DNA of 64,000 nucleotides from contig NC_060115.1 in the NCBI RefSeq assembly GCF_021155765.1, positions 7,110,493-7,174,492 on the forward strand, written 5' to 3'. Every line of letters starts with the position of its first letter. Position 1 is the first letter of the stretch. The notes beneath the pieces are model-generated. The model had not been told where the DNA came from, did not search any database, and saw nothing but the letters and a program-made list of their open reading frames with translations. Below, piece by piece: positions 1 through 12,873 of the stretch. The translations under genes were made by a program, and so were the position numbers. Origin of the DNA: Diprion similis. Lineage: Eukaryota; Arthropoda; Insecta; Hymenoptera; Diprionidae.

Positions 1-3000
1 ATAAAACCTGAAAAAGCTGAAATCAAAAACCGTTCACACAATTTATAAGACACCATCAAGATAAAATGGGTTAAGCTGAAAAAAAACAATTATTAACAGG
101 GAAAATATTATAAGGCTGAAGGAACTTAAGGTTAAACAGGGACAACACTTGTTAATATAAAACCTGAAAAAGCTGAAATCAAAAACCGTTCACACAATTT
201 ATATGATAACATCAAGATGAAATGGGTTAAGCTGAAAAAAAAACAATTATTAACACGGAAAATATTATAAGGCTGAAGGAACTCAAGGTTAAACAGGGAC
301 AACACTTGTTAATATAAAACCTGAAAAAGCTGAAATCAAAAACCGTTCACACAATTTATATGATAACATCAAGATGAAATGGGTTAAGCTGAAAAAAAAC
401 AATTATTAACAGGGAAAATATCATAAGGCTGAAAAAACTCAAGGTTAAACAGGTACAACACTTGTTAATATAAAACCTGAAAAAGCTGAAATCAAAAACC
501 GTTCACACAATTTATAAGACACCATCAAGATAAAATGGGTTAAGCTGAAAAAAAAACAATTATTAACAGGGAAAATATCATAAGGCTGAAAAAACTCAAG
601 GTTAAACAGGGACAACACTTGTTAATATAAAACCTGAAAAAGCTGAAATCAAAAACCGTTCACACAATTTATATGATAACATCAAGATGAAATGGGTTAA
701 GCTGAAAAAAAAACAATTATTAACACGGAAAATATTATAAGGCTGAAGGAACTCAAGGTTAAACAGGGACAACACTTGTTAATATAAAACCTGAAAAAGC
801 TGAAATCAAAAACCGTTCACACAATTTATATGATAACATCAAGATGAAATGGGTTAAGCTGAAAAAAAACAATTATTAACAGGGAAAATATCATAAGGCT
901 GAAAAAACTCAAGGTTAAACAGGTACAACACTTGTTAATATAAAACCTGAAAAAGCTGAAATCAAAAACCGTTCACACAATTTATAAGACACCATCAAGA
1001 TAAAATGGGTTAAGCTGAAAAAAAAACAATTATTAACAGGGAAAATATTATAAGGCTGAAGGAACTTAAGGTTAAACAGGGACAACACTTGTTAATATAA
1101 AACCTGAAAAAGCTGAAATCAGAAAACCGTTTACACAAATTAATTGATTAGTTCAGGAGGAAATCAGTCAAGCTAAAAGAACAAAAAAATTAAGCAGAAA
1201 AACTGAGCTCCAACTGGCAGGAAACTTGTTGTTGGCCTAAAATCTGAAAACGTTGGAATTAGAAAACCGTGAACACAAATCATGAGATAACATCAAAATA
1301 ATATCGGTTGAGCTGAAAAAAAAACAATTATTAAAAGGGAAAATATCATAAGGCTGAAAAAACTCAAGGTTAAACAGGTACAACACTTGTTAATATAAAA
1401 CCTGAAAAAGCTGAAATCAAAAACCGTTCACACAATTTATAAGACACCATCAAGATAAAATGGGTTAAGCTGAAAAAAAAACAATTATTAACAGGGAAAA
1501 TATTATAAGGCTGAAGGAACTTAAGGTTAAACAGGGACAACACTTGTTAATATAAAACCTGAAAAAGCTGAAATCAAAAACCGTTCACACAATTTATATG
1601 ATAACATCAAGATGAAATGGGTTAAGCTGAAAAAAAAACAATTATTAACAGGGAAAATATCATAAGGCTGAAAAAACTCAAGGTTAAACAGGTACAACAC
1701 TTGTTAATATAAAACCTGAAAAAGCTGAAATCAAAAACCGTTCACACAATTTATAAGACACCATCAAGATAAAATGGGTTAAGCTGAAAAAAAAACAATT
1801 ATTAACAGGGAAAATATTATAAGGCTGAAGGAACTTAAGGTTAAACAGGGACAACACTTGTTAATATAAAACCTGAAAAAGCTGAAATCAAAAACCGTTC
1901 ACACAATTTATATGATAACATCAAGATGAAATGGGTTAAGCTGAAAAAAAAACAATTATTAACAGGGAAAATATCATAAGGCTGAAAAAACTCAAGGTTA
2001 AACAGGTACAACACTTGTTAATATAAAACCTGAAAAAGCTGAAATCAAAAACCGTTCACACAATTTATAAGACACCATCAAGATAAAATGGGTTAAGCTG
2101 AAAAAAAAACAATTATTAACAGGGAAAATATTATAAGGCTGAAGGAACTTAAGGTTAAACAGGGACAACACTTGTTAATATAAAACCTGAAAAAGCTGAA
2201 ATCAAAAACCGTTCACACAATTTATATGATAACATCAAGATGAAATGGGTTAAGCTGAAAAAAAAACAATTATTAACAGGGAAAATATCATAAGGCTGAA
2301 AAAACTCAAGGTTAAACAGGTACAACACTTGTTAATATAAAACCTGAAAAAGCTGAAATCAAAAACCGTTCACACAATTTATAAGACACCATCAAGATAA
2401 AATGGGTTAAGCTGAAAAAAAAACAATTATTAACAGGGAAAATATTATAAGGCTGAAGGAACTTAAGGTTAAACAGGGACAACACTTGTTAATATAAAAC
2501 CTGAAAAAGCTGAAATCAAAAACCGTTCACACAATTTATATGATAACATCAAGATGAAATGGGTTAAGCTGAAAAAAAAACAATTATTAACAGGGAAAAT
2601 ATCATAAGGCTGAAAAAACTCAAGGTTAAACAGGTACAACACTTGTTAATATAAAACCTGAAAAAGCTGAAATCAAAAACCGTTCACACAATTTATAAGA
2701 CACCATCAAGATAAAATGGGTTAAGCTGAAAAAAAAACAATTATTAACAGGGAAAATATTATAAGGCTGAAGGAACTTAAGGTTAAACAGGGACAACACT
2801 TGTTAATATAAAACCTGAAAAAGCTGAAATCAAAAACCGTTCACACAATTTATATGATAACATCAAGATGAAATGGGTTAAGCTGAAAAAAAAACAATTA
2901 TTAACAGGGAAAATATCATAAGGCTGAAAAAACTCAAGGTTAAACAGGGACAACACTTGTTAATATAAAACCTGAAAAAGCTGAAATCAAAAACCGTTCA

Positions 3001-4500
3001 CACAATTTATATGATAACATCAAGATGAAATGGGTTAAGCTGAAAAAAAAACAATTATTAACACGGAAAATATTATAAGGCTGAAGGAACTCAAGGTTAA
3101 ACAGGGACAACACTTGTTAATATAAAACCTGAAAAAGCTGAAATCAAAAACCGTTCACACAATTTATATGATAACATCAAGATGAAATGGGTTAAGCTGA
3201 AAAAAAACAATTATTAACAGGGAAAATATCATAAGGCTGAAAAAACTCAAGGTTAAACAGGTACAACACTTGTTAATATAAAACCTGAAAAAGCTGAAAT
3301 CAAAAACCGTTCACACAATTCATAAGACACCATCAAGATAAAATGGGTTAAGCTGAAAAAAAAACAATTATTAACAGGGAAAATATTATAAGGCTGAAGG
3401 AACTTAAGGTTAAACAGGGACAACACTTGTTAATATAAAACCTGAAAAAGCTGAAATCAGAAAACCGTTTACACAAATTAATTGATTAGTTCAGGAGGAA
3501 ATCAGTCAAGCTAAAAGAACAAAAAAATTAAGCAGAAAAACTGAGCTCCAACTGGCAGGAAACTTGTTGTTGGCCTAAAATCTGAAAACGTTGGAATTAG
3601 AAAACCGTGAACACAAATCATGAGATAACATCAAAATAATATCGGTTGAGCTGAAAAAAAAACAATTATTAACAGGGAAAATATCATAAGGCTGAAAAAA
3701 CTCAAGGTTAAACAGGTACAACACTTGTTAATATAAAACCTGAAAAAGCTGAAATCAAAAACCGTTCACACAATTTATAAGACACCATCAAGATAAAATG
3801 GGTTAAGCTGAAAAAAAAACAATTATTAACAGGGAAAATATTATAAGGCTGAAGGAACTTAAGGTTAAACAGGGACAACACTTGTTAATATAAAACCTGA
3901 AAAAGCTGAAATCAGAAAACCGTTTACACAAATTAATTGATTAGTTCAGGAGGAAATCAGTCAAGCTAAAAGAACAAAAAAATTAAGCAGAAAAACTGAG
4001 CTCCAACTGGCAGGAAACTTGTTGTTGGCCTAAAATCTGAAAACGTTGGAATTAGAAAACCGTGAACACAAATCATGAGATAACATCAAAATAATATCGG
4101 TTGAGCTGAAAAAAAAACAATTATTAACAGGGAAAATATCATAAGGCTGAAAAAACTCAAGGTTAAACAGGTACAACACTTGTTAATATAAAACCTGAAA
4201 AAGCTGAAATCAAAAACCGTTCCCACAATTTATATGATAACATCAAGATAAAATGGGTTAAGTTGAAAAAAAAACAATTATTAACAGGGAAAATATCATA
4301 AGGCTGAAAAAACTTAAGGTTAAACAGGTACAAAACTTGTTAATATAAAACCTGAAAAAGCTGAAATCAAAAACCGTTCCCACAATTTATATGACACCAT
4401 CAAGATAAAATGGGTTAAGCTGAAAAAAATCAATTATTAACAGGGAAAATATTATAAGGCTGAAGGAACTTAAGGTTAAACAGGTACAACACTTGTTAAT
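1..4500. repeat. AT-rich tandem satellite, ~156-bp monomer with higher-order structure
   Basis: About 29 head-to-tail monomers of 156-157 bp; the landmark ATAAAACCTG recurs at 1, 157, 314 and so on. Two main monomer types are visible. One carries TTATAAGACACCATC, the other TTATATGATAACATC, and they alternate over long stretches, which implies a dimeric higher-order unit. A more divergent monomer pair, marked by GTTTACACAAATTAATTG, occurs near 1116, 3456 and 3912. It is almost identical in all three places, so whole multimers have been copied. The array runs off the left edge of the window, so its full size is unknown. I see no coding potential. The family is not one I recognise; a heterochromatic or pericentromeric satellite is plausible but unproven. 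Confidence 0.95.
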
Positions 4501-5110
4501 ATAAAACCTGATAAAACCGAAATCAAAAACTTGTTTTCGAGCCAAAACCTGAAGAAGTTGAAATCAGAAAACCGTTCACACGAATTATATGATATCATTA
4601 AAATAGAAACGGTTGAACTGAAAAAAAAAAAAATCAAGCAGAAAAATATCAGAGCTGAGAAAAAAAACTGCAATTCAACTGGTAGAAAACTTGTTGTAAA
4701 TCTGAAATCAGAAAACGTTGGAATTAGAAAACCGTTCACACAAATTATTTGATTAGATCGGGAAAAATCGGTCAAGCCAAAAGAACAAAAAAATTAAGCA
4801 GAAAAATATCACAGAGCTGAGAAAAAACTGAGATTAAACTGGTAGAAGAACTCTGCTGACGGCAAAATGTAGAATTCCATCGACCTGAGCTTCTAGAAAC
4901 GAGTTCTCAAGGCAACATCAGAAAGAATTTGAGTTGGGAAACCGTATACACAAATTATTTGATTAGATCAGAATTAAATCGGTTGGGTTGAAAAAACAAC
5001 AAAATTGAGCAGAAAAATATCTCAGGAATGAGAAAAAAACTGGAATTAGACTGGTAGAAAAACTTTGCTGAAGCCAAAAGATATAATTCAATCATGCCCT
5101 GAAAGATGTA
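4501..5110. repeat. Decayed right edge of the satellite array
   Basis: Monomers remain recognisable (GAAATCAGAAAACCGTTCAC, GTTGGAATTAGAAAACCG, AAAAAATTAAGCAGAAAAA) but differ from one another far more than those to the left. The last clear monomer-like motif is near 5060. Divergence rising toward an array edge is expected when unequal exchange homogenises only the interior. Short open frames on both strands here arise from stop-poor A-rich repeats and are not genes. Confidence 0.85.
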
Positions 5111-5835
5111 AAATTGTAGTTAAAAAAATCGCATGATTCCTTAAGAACACAATGCATTGGGCCGACGTCGCACTCACGTTTACAGCTTTGTTACAACCAT
5201 AAAAAGGAAAACTGACGGGCATATATGAAATTTAACTAGGTTTCAGGTGTTCACGGTCTTCCAAATACATATAATAATATTATTATAAATAAATAATACT
5301 TTTTATCGTCCATGATGATATAAGAAAAATATTGGTTTTGGTTGAACATGACCTTCTCGAATTTCAGTAAATCTTCACGTTTTCGGAACTCTAGGTAGCC
5401 GGAAATCAGGTTGTCAGAAAAATATTGGAGTCTGTAGGTCTTTCGGTTTACCTCCAAAACTTCACCAGAATGATCATAGAAACCGTTGGATCGAAAATCT
5501 GAAATTTACAATGCAAATCTAAATAATGAACATTAACAACGACATTTTTTTTTGTGTTTTGAATGTATGCTTCTATCGACGAAAATTCGAAGAAATCCAG
5601 GGAGTCAGGCAGTGTTCGAAATCTAACAATATTTACAGATAATACGATAGCATACAAGTTCATGAGAATTCGAAAAATCTGTTTAGGAAATGAAAATTAG
5701 TGTGGGAAAAAATAAGATCAGTATACTGCAAAGCTGCAATGGAAAACGAATGTGATTAGATGAATGAATTCGGATGCAGTCTTCTGACTGAACGTTTCAT
5801 AGGTTGTGAATACAATGTAAAAATGCTACACTGGT
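5111..5835. other. Gene-free spacer between satellite and duplicated block
   Basis: No exon with credible splice sites or recognisable protein motif is seen on either strand. The two overlapping minus-strand open frames near 5251-5663 are AT-rich and resemble nothing I know. Confidence 0.5.
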
Positions 5836-5981
5836 GAAGCCAGAAGGTGTCAAGTCGACGGGCAAAAGGCAACATTGTCTCATTAGAAAAATTTGTTAAT
5901 TACGGTCGAAAAACGAGTTGAAAATAGAGATTTTTTAGGTTCTCATTCTAAACAGCTTTCGCGGGATCGACGCGCAAAGAG
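5836..5981 (+). repeat. Short diverged repeat, partner at 7084-7230 and 10743-10889
   Basis: From AGAAGGTGTCAAGTC to CGACGCGCAAAGAGGC this stretch matches 7084-7230, and its duplicate near 10743-10889, with scattered substitutions. It ends exactly where the 3.66-kb duplication starts. It is therefore either an older duplicate or a mark of the recombination event that made the tandem copy. Confidence 0.75.
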
Positions 5982-8900
5982 GCAAGCTGGTATAATATTT
6001 TGTTGGTGTATTCAATCTCTGTCATCAATGGGTATACGGCATTGAAAAATTCAGCAGAAATTCAAAAAAAAATATATATAACATTATTGTGCGGAATAAA
6101 TAATATGCGAGCGCGTTCGGTCTCAGATACACCTTGGTTCGAATTAAACCAATCACTTGAAAAGAAATTTCACCTTTCTCAAGCTGCTGCATTCGTCTCG
6201 TAGCGCTTCCGTCGGCGTTGGCTTTGCCAGGAGTATGGATCACGTCGAAGGTAATGAACTGTAATAAAAGTGAATGGAAATATGTATTCAAACATTTAAT
6301 GCAAGTCAATCGTAATCTGAGTGTAGTACTTCTGAGTCGTAATATTGCCTTTCTAGGAGGACAATTAATCATTAAAAATTAGAACGATAGTTCACCTTTT
6401 GATTTTCTTTCAACAAAGTAGCCGTTCAAGTACTGACGTCGTTTCTCAGGGAGACCGGATTGACCGAACTGGAACAGAAAAATCTAGTTGAAGGAAAGCT
6501 TCGAGAAAATATTTCCTGCAATTGTCTTTGCCAGATTGATTGGATTGCAAAAGAATATTCTTCTTTGGACAATCAATTATCAACTAAGAACCGTTGCAGC
6601 AAATATTTTCTCCGAAAGAAAATTATGTCCGTTTTCACAACCGGCGAAATCAATGAAACCGGGTCGATTCACCTGAAACAGAGGAAAACACGTTGAATGA
6701 AAAATTATTCACAGATTAACTGAAAACAAAACATAATCCTCAAAAGGCGGATTACATTATTCGATACAAGAAAAGTATTTATGACCGAATAAGTAATTTG
6801 CCTAAACTTGTTGAAATGTTTTGCTGACAGACATTTATTTTATTATCTTAATATGAGTAGAAAACGATAAAGTGACCTGAAAAAAGTGTAAAAATTAGAG
6901 CTGTAACAAACAAAAAATTTCATTAGCACAATAGAAAGCAGAAAGAAAAAAGAATTTGTCCGACACATTAAATATCAGTGATAAAAAAATATGAGACGAA
7001 TGAATGATTCGCATCAGTTTCATCGTCATTTGTACACTCAAGATTTCGTTTTCGTGCATCGGAGGATGCCGCGCTTGTTTTCCAAGTCGGAAGGTGTCAA
7101 GTCAGCGCGCAAAAGGCAGCGTTATCTGACTTGGAAAATTTGTTAATTAGGGTTGAAAAACGAGTCGAAAATAGAGATTTTCTACGTTCTCATTCTGAAC
7201 AGCTTTGCGCGGAATCGACGCGCAAAAAGGCGCGATCGATTGGTTCGGAAACAGACAAAACTTAAATTAAGTGGACTTGTCGCATAATCCTGTAGAAAGA
7301 AAATCCGCATTCGTGTCTTTACGATTCCGACACGCTGCGATGCAGATTTTTTTCCTCAGATACGAAATCAAGTCCGGGCAGGGGTTTGGGGGAGGATGAA
7401 GAACATGCATTGTGTGGCGTGACGGTCGGCGGTCCTCTTCGACGCGACGTCTTCGAGCTCAGCATCTCTTCTCATCTAGCGCACCACGAAACGCGTAGAT
7501 GATTCAGAGACGCGTTCAGCCCATTCAGGCGATTGCAGAAAGTGAATCGGAGAAACAGGTAAAGTAAATACGACGCTAGAAGACTCGACTTTCAACATTA
7601 TCAAAATTTATCGTGACGGAACAAAAATTCTGCAGTCGCCTGACGCTGTGGAATGTACAAAAGTTAGTCACTTCCGGTACATCGCGACCTGCCTACCCTC
7701 GCCTGATTCCCTGTATCTTCGACCCACCCAACGGAGTTGTTGAAAAAACAGAAAAAAAAAGAAGAGACAGACACTCACACTCACAATCGTAACCAACCGA
7801 TCCCAATGCCATTCCCTCTCTACCTGCCCGATTCAATACCTATATTCGAGCTAACGATTGTCACATTCTTTCCAACACAATCATTCATTTCCAATCGCCT
7901 CGTGGTTGTGTGTGTGACTTACTTGTTCGTCGTGTACCTGTAGGGAGGAAGATGTTCGTGTACCGCCAACCGCTAGCTTCACTACTGAGTAGTTTTGCGA
8001 TTGCTGGACGGCTCGTGGTACACAAACGTCAAGAAAATAAAATGGGTTAGACATCCTACATGCTTAACAGCATCTTTCTAAGCGAACTAAATCTGCAATT
8101 GATCAATTCATGCTGGCTAATGTGAAACGGAAAGTGACTCGAATAAAATTATGCACTTGGATTACGTTAAGTTGTACCAGACTTTATGAGTTATATTGAA
8201 TTAGGAAAGAATTCTTGAGGATATAATAAAACCTCAGGCAAATCCACCGCTTAAACGACAATACCTCGAATAATTTCAAAAGTCTATCAAATTTTCTTCT
8301 CGCAAATGTCAAGTAAGCGATGGTTCCCTGTCGCGATGCTCATTCCACTTTCGGCAGCGGGCAATGGTTCTGAAGATACTTGAAAGTTGCTCAAAATAAT
8401 TACGAGGAAATTATTCGATTCGTAAATGAGCTCCGCTGCCGCAGCGAATGAGCCTATCCATGCAGCTCAACAAAGATTTTGTGTAACAATTGTTACCGCC
8501 ACGCCACCTGACAAAGGGACACCAGGGAGGAAAACACCAATAACCCAAATGCATGCGACTCACGGACATTGCCGTGTATTTCAGGAGTTACTCGGATGTC
8601 GCTGCTTGCGAGCCATGCCGCAGTATCCACAGCAAGTTCCAACGGTCTTCAAATTTTGCAACGTCGTGTCTTTCCTTGCGCCAGTTTCCTCCGAGCTTCT
8701 CATGGTTCATCTGCAAAGTGAATCATATTTGTTACTCAATTTATTCATGAAAGTTTATTCGACAGGCATCGACTCAGTATCGACAAATTATTTGGTTCTC
8801 ATTATTTCTTCAAATAGGTATATTGTTGGTATTGCAAATTTCAACACAGATCGGTATGATTCTTTCGTTTGATAAGCAACTCAAGGATGGAAATTCTTCT

Positions 8901-9213
8901 TACCTACGATAGGCTGCTTCGCACTTCGACGTCGATGTACATTTCCGTACCATCTCTTTGACCAGATTCAGTATTGTACGCCTGCTCGTTGCCCTGAAGT
9001 TCAAGAGAATACACAAATTGAATCACACAATCAATTCGAATTTTATCTGAGCACACGCTGTTGCTTGTATCGACGAAAATTGTATTTGACGAACGAATGG
9101 TCTGCAGATTTTAAGAATAAAAGACAAAAGTACTGCTAAGTACGCAGAATTGTAAATCAGATTTATTTTGAAACGAAATTAGTAGACGATGAAAAGATTG
9201 CTGGTAAGTAAGA
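5982..9213 (+). repeat. 3.66-kb tandem duplication, copy 1
   Basis: From AAGCTGGTATAATATTTTG onward the sequence is repeated at an offset of 3659-3660 bp with very few differences, so the event is recent. The unit contains a GC-richer stretch (about 7370-7560) ending in a donor-like ACAG/GTAAAG, which looks like a noncoding first exon. It also contains a polypurine tract near 7740 and a 148-codon open frame at 8426-8872. That frame is kept in copy 2, but the two changes seen there are both amino-acid replacing and it has no recognisable domain, so I do not call it a gene. Copy 1 ends inside a smaller repeated module. Confidence 0.93.
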
Positions 9214-9641
9214 AACGTATCGCTAACGCACCTGTTTTTCCTCATTCAGAAGCAGTTGGTGCAGATACGACGTTCGTTCTGTACTCTCATCTGATGAAGG
9301 AACGCAATTCAGTCCATTTCTGACCATGGCTGACTGTGCAACTGCAGTTGATTTCTATAAGTTGGTATAATATTTAGTTAGTCTGTGCAGAGTTTAAAAT
9401 TAAAAAAAACAGAAGCATGAGTAAGTACGCAGAATTGAAAATCAAATTTAGTTAAAAACGAAATGGATAGACGAGGTAAAGGTAGTTGGTAAGTAAGAAT
9501 CGTATCTGTGCTGTACCTGTTTTTTCTCATGCAGAAGCAGTCGTCGCAGCTTCATCATTCGTTCTGGATGCTCATCTGGCGAAGGACCGCAATTCATTCA
9601 GTTTGTGACCAAAAATGATGATCTGAGTGCAGTTGATTTCT
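9105..9641 (+). repeat. Micro-intron repeat modules A and B
   Basis: Two tandem units about 285 bp apart. Each has GTACGCAGAATTG..., then a 46-nt segment starting GTAAGTAAG and ending in a pyrimidine tract plus CAG (9204-9249 and 9489-9534), then a 74-nt open stretch closed by TGA (9250-9323 and 9535-9608). The 74-nt part reads E-A-V-x-A-D/A..., with FVL and RNS cores, in the same frame in both units. Related units lie at 12764-14035. In module A the frame upstream of the donor is open for 21 codons; in module B it carries a TAG. Confidence 0.8.
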
Positions 9642-12600
9642 GCAAGCTGGTATAATATTTTGTTAGTGTATTCAATCTTTGTCATCAATGGGTATACGGC
9701 ATTGAAAAATTCAGCAGAAATTCAAAAAAAAATATATATAACATTATTGTGCGGAATAAATAATATGCGATCGCGTTCGGTCTCAGATACACCTTGGATG
9801 GACTTAAAGCAATCACTTGAAAAGGAATTTCACCCTTCTTAAGCTGCTGCATTTGTCTCGTAGCGCTTCCGTCGGCGTTGGCTTTGCCAGGAGTATGGAT
9901 CACGTCGAAGGTAATGAACTGTAATAAAAGTGAATGGAAATATGTATTCAAACATTTAATGCAAGTCAATCGTAATCTGAGTGTAGTACTTCTGAGTCGT
10001 AATATTGCCTTTCTAGGAGGACAATTAATCATTAAAAATTAGAACGATGGTTCACCTTTTGATTTTTTTTCAACAAAGTAGCCGTTCAAGTACTGACGTC
10101 GTTTCTCAGGGAGACCGGATTGACCGAACTGGAACAGAAAAATCTAGTTGAAGGAAAGCTTCGAGAAAATATTTCCTGCAATTGTCTTTGCCAGATTGAT
10201 TGGATTGCAAAAGAATATTCTTCTTTGGACAATCAATTATCAACTAAGAACCGTTGCAGCAAATATTTTCTCCGAAAGAAAATTATGTCCGTTTTCACAA
10301 CCGGCGAAATCAATGAAACCGGGTCGATTCACCTGAAACAGAGGAAAACACGTTGAATGAAAAATTATTCACAGATTAACTGGAAACAAAACATAATCCT
10401 CAAAAGGCAGATTACATTATTCGATACAAGAAAAGTATTTATGACCGAATAAGTAATTTGCCTAAACTTGTTGAAATGTTTTGCTGACAGACATTTATTT
10501 TATTATCTTAATATGAGTAGAAAACGATAAAGTGACCTGAAAAAAGTGTAAAAATTAGAGCTGTAACAAACAAAAAATTTCATTAGCACAATAGAAAGCA
10601 GAAAGAAAAAAGAATTTGTCCGACACATTAAATATCAGTGATAAAAAAATATGAGACGAATGAATGATTCGCATCAGTTTCATCGTCATTTGTACACTCA
10701 AGATTTCGTTTTCGTGCATCGGAAGATGCCGCGCTTGTTTTCCAAGTCGGAAGGTGTCAAGTCAGCGCGCAAAAGGCAGCGTTATCTGACTTGGAAAATT
10801 TGATAATTAGGGTTAAGAAACGAGTCGGAAATAGAGATTTTCTACGTTCTCATTCTGAACAGCTTTCGCGGAATCGACGCGCAAAAAGGCGCGATCGATT
10901 GGTTCGGAAACAGACAAAACTTAAATTAAGTGGACTTGTCGCATAATCCTGTAGAAAGAAAATCCGCATTCGTGTCTTTACGATTCCGACACGCTGCGAT
11001 GCAGATTTTTTTCCTCAGATACGAAATCAAGTCCGGGCAGGGGTTTGGGGGAGGATGAAGAACATGCATTGTGTGGCGTGACGGTCGGCGGTCCTCTTCG
11101 ACGCGACGTCTTCGAGCTCAGCATCTCTTCTCATCTAGCGCACCACGAAACGCGTAGATGATTCAGAGACGCGTTCAGCCCATTCAGGCGATTGCAGAAA
11201 GTGAATCGGAGAAACAGGTAAAGTAAATACGACGCTAGAAGACTCGACTTTCAACATTATCAAAATTTATCGTGACGGAACAAAAATTCTGCAGTCGCCT
11301 GACGCTGTGGAATGTACAAAAGTTAGTCACTTCCGGTACATCGCGACCTGCCTACCCTCGCCTGATTCCCTGTATCTTCGACCCACCCAACGGAGTTGTT
11401 GAAAAAACAGAAAAAAAAAGAAGAGACAGACACTCACACTCACAATCGTAACCAACCGATCCCAATGCCATTCCCTCTCTACCTGCCCGATTCAATACCT
11501 ATATTCGAGCTAACGATTGTCACATTCTTTCCAACACAATCATTCATTTCCAATCGCCTCGTGGTTGTGTGTGTGACTTACTTGTTCGTCGTGTACCTGT
11601 AGGGAGGAAGATGTTCGTGTACCGCCAACCGCTAGCTTCACTACTGAGTAGTTTTGCGATTGCTGGACGGCTCGTGGTACACAAACGTCAAGAAAATAAA
11701 ATGGGTTAGACATCCTACATGCTTAACAGCATCTTTCTAAGCGAACTAAATCTGCAATTGATCAATTCATGCTGGCTAATGTGAAACGGAAAGTGACTCG
11801 AATAAAATTATGCACTTGGATTACGTTAAGTTGTACCAGACTTTATGAGTTATATTGAATTAGGAAAGAATTCTTGAGGATATAATAAAACCTCAGGCAA
11901 ATCCACCGCTTAAACGACAATACCTCGAATAATTTCAAAAGTCTATCAAATTTTCTTCTCGCAAATGTCAAGTAAGCGATGGTTCCCTGTCGCGATGCTC
12001 ATTCCACTTTCGGCAGCGGGCAATGGTTCTGAAGATACTTGAAAGTTGCTCAAAATAATTACGAGGAAATTATTCGATTCGTAAATGAGCTCCGCTGCCG
12101 CAGCGAATGAGCCTATCCATGCAGCTCAACAAAGATTTTGTGTAACAATTGTTACCGCCACGCCACCTGACAAAGGGACACCAGGGAGGAAAACACCAAT
12201 AACCCAAATGCATGCGACTCACGGACATTGCCGTGTATTTCAGGAGTTACTCGGATGTCGCTGCTTGCGAGCCATGCCGCAGTATCCACAGCAAGTTCCA
12301 ACGGTCTTCAAATTTTTCAACGTCGTGTCTTTCCTTGCGCCAGTTTCCTCCGAGCTTCTCATGGTTCATCTGCAAAGTGAATCATATTTGTTACTCAATT
12401 TATTCATGAAAGTTTATTCGACAGGCATCGACTCAGTATCGACAAATTATTTGGTTCTCATTATTTCTTCAAATAGGTATATTGTTGGTATTGCAAATTT
12501 CAACATAGATCGGTATGATTCTTTCGTTTGATAAGCAACTCAAGGATGGAAATTCTTCTTACCTACGATAGGCTGCTTCGCACTTCGACGTCGATGTACA

Positions 12601-12873
12601 TTTCCGTACCATCTCTTTGGCCAGATTCAGTATTGTGCGCCTGCTCGTTGCCCTGAAGTTCAAGAGAATACACAAATTGAATCACACAATCAATTCGAAT
12701 TTTATCTGAGCACACGCTGTTGCTTGTATCGACGAAAATTGTATTTGACGAACGAATGGTCTGCAGATTTTAAGAATAAAAGACAAAAGTACTGCTAAGT
12801 ACGCAGAATTGAAAATCAGATTTATTTTGAAACGAAATTAGTAGACGATGAAAAGATTGCTGGTAAGTAAGAA
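9642..12873 (+). repeat. 3.66-kb tandem duplication, copy 2
   Basis: Near-identical to 5982-9213. Differences seen include a one-base loss (GCTTTGCGCGG in copy 1, GCTTTCGCGG near 10863) that shifts the offset from 3660 to 3659, and single substitutions near 9778, 9837, 10048, 12317 and 12506. The polypurine block, the GC-rich first-exon-like block and the donor-like ACAG/GTAAAG are all kept. The right end again enters a micro-intron module (C). Confidence 0.93.

Noticed and set aside
1239-1280. Possible CENP-B box in the satellite (AACGTTGGAATTAGAAAACCG)
   Set aside because: Only partly similar; the essential CGGG core is absent.
4476-4775. Overlapping open frames on both strands at the satellite edge
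   Set aside because: Low-complexity A-rich repeat without stops; Lys/Asn-rich on one strand and Phe/Ser-rich on the other.
8426-8872. 148-codon open frame kept in both 3.66-kb copies (also 12085-12531)
   Set aside because: Retention is explained by the recent duplication. The two changes I see (C to F, T to I) are both replacements, no domain or splice context is visible and the minus strand is also open in places.
8550-8996. Minus-strand exon pair with good splice signals (acceptor near 8996, second exon near 8715)
   Set aside because: Both joins I tried meet a stop at once, and no frame carries a recognisable domain.
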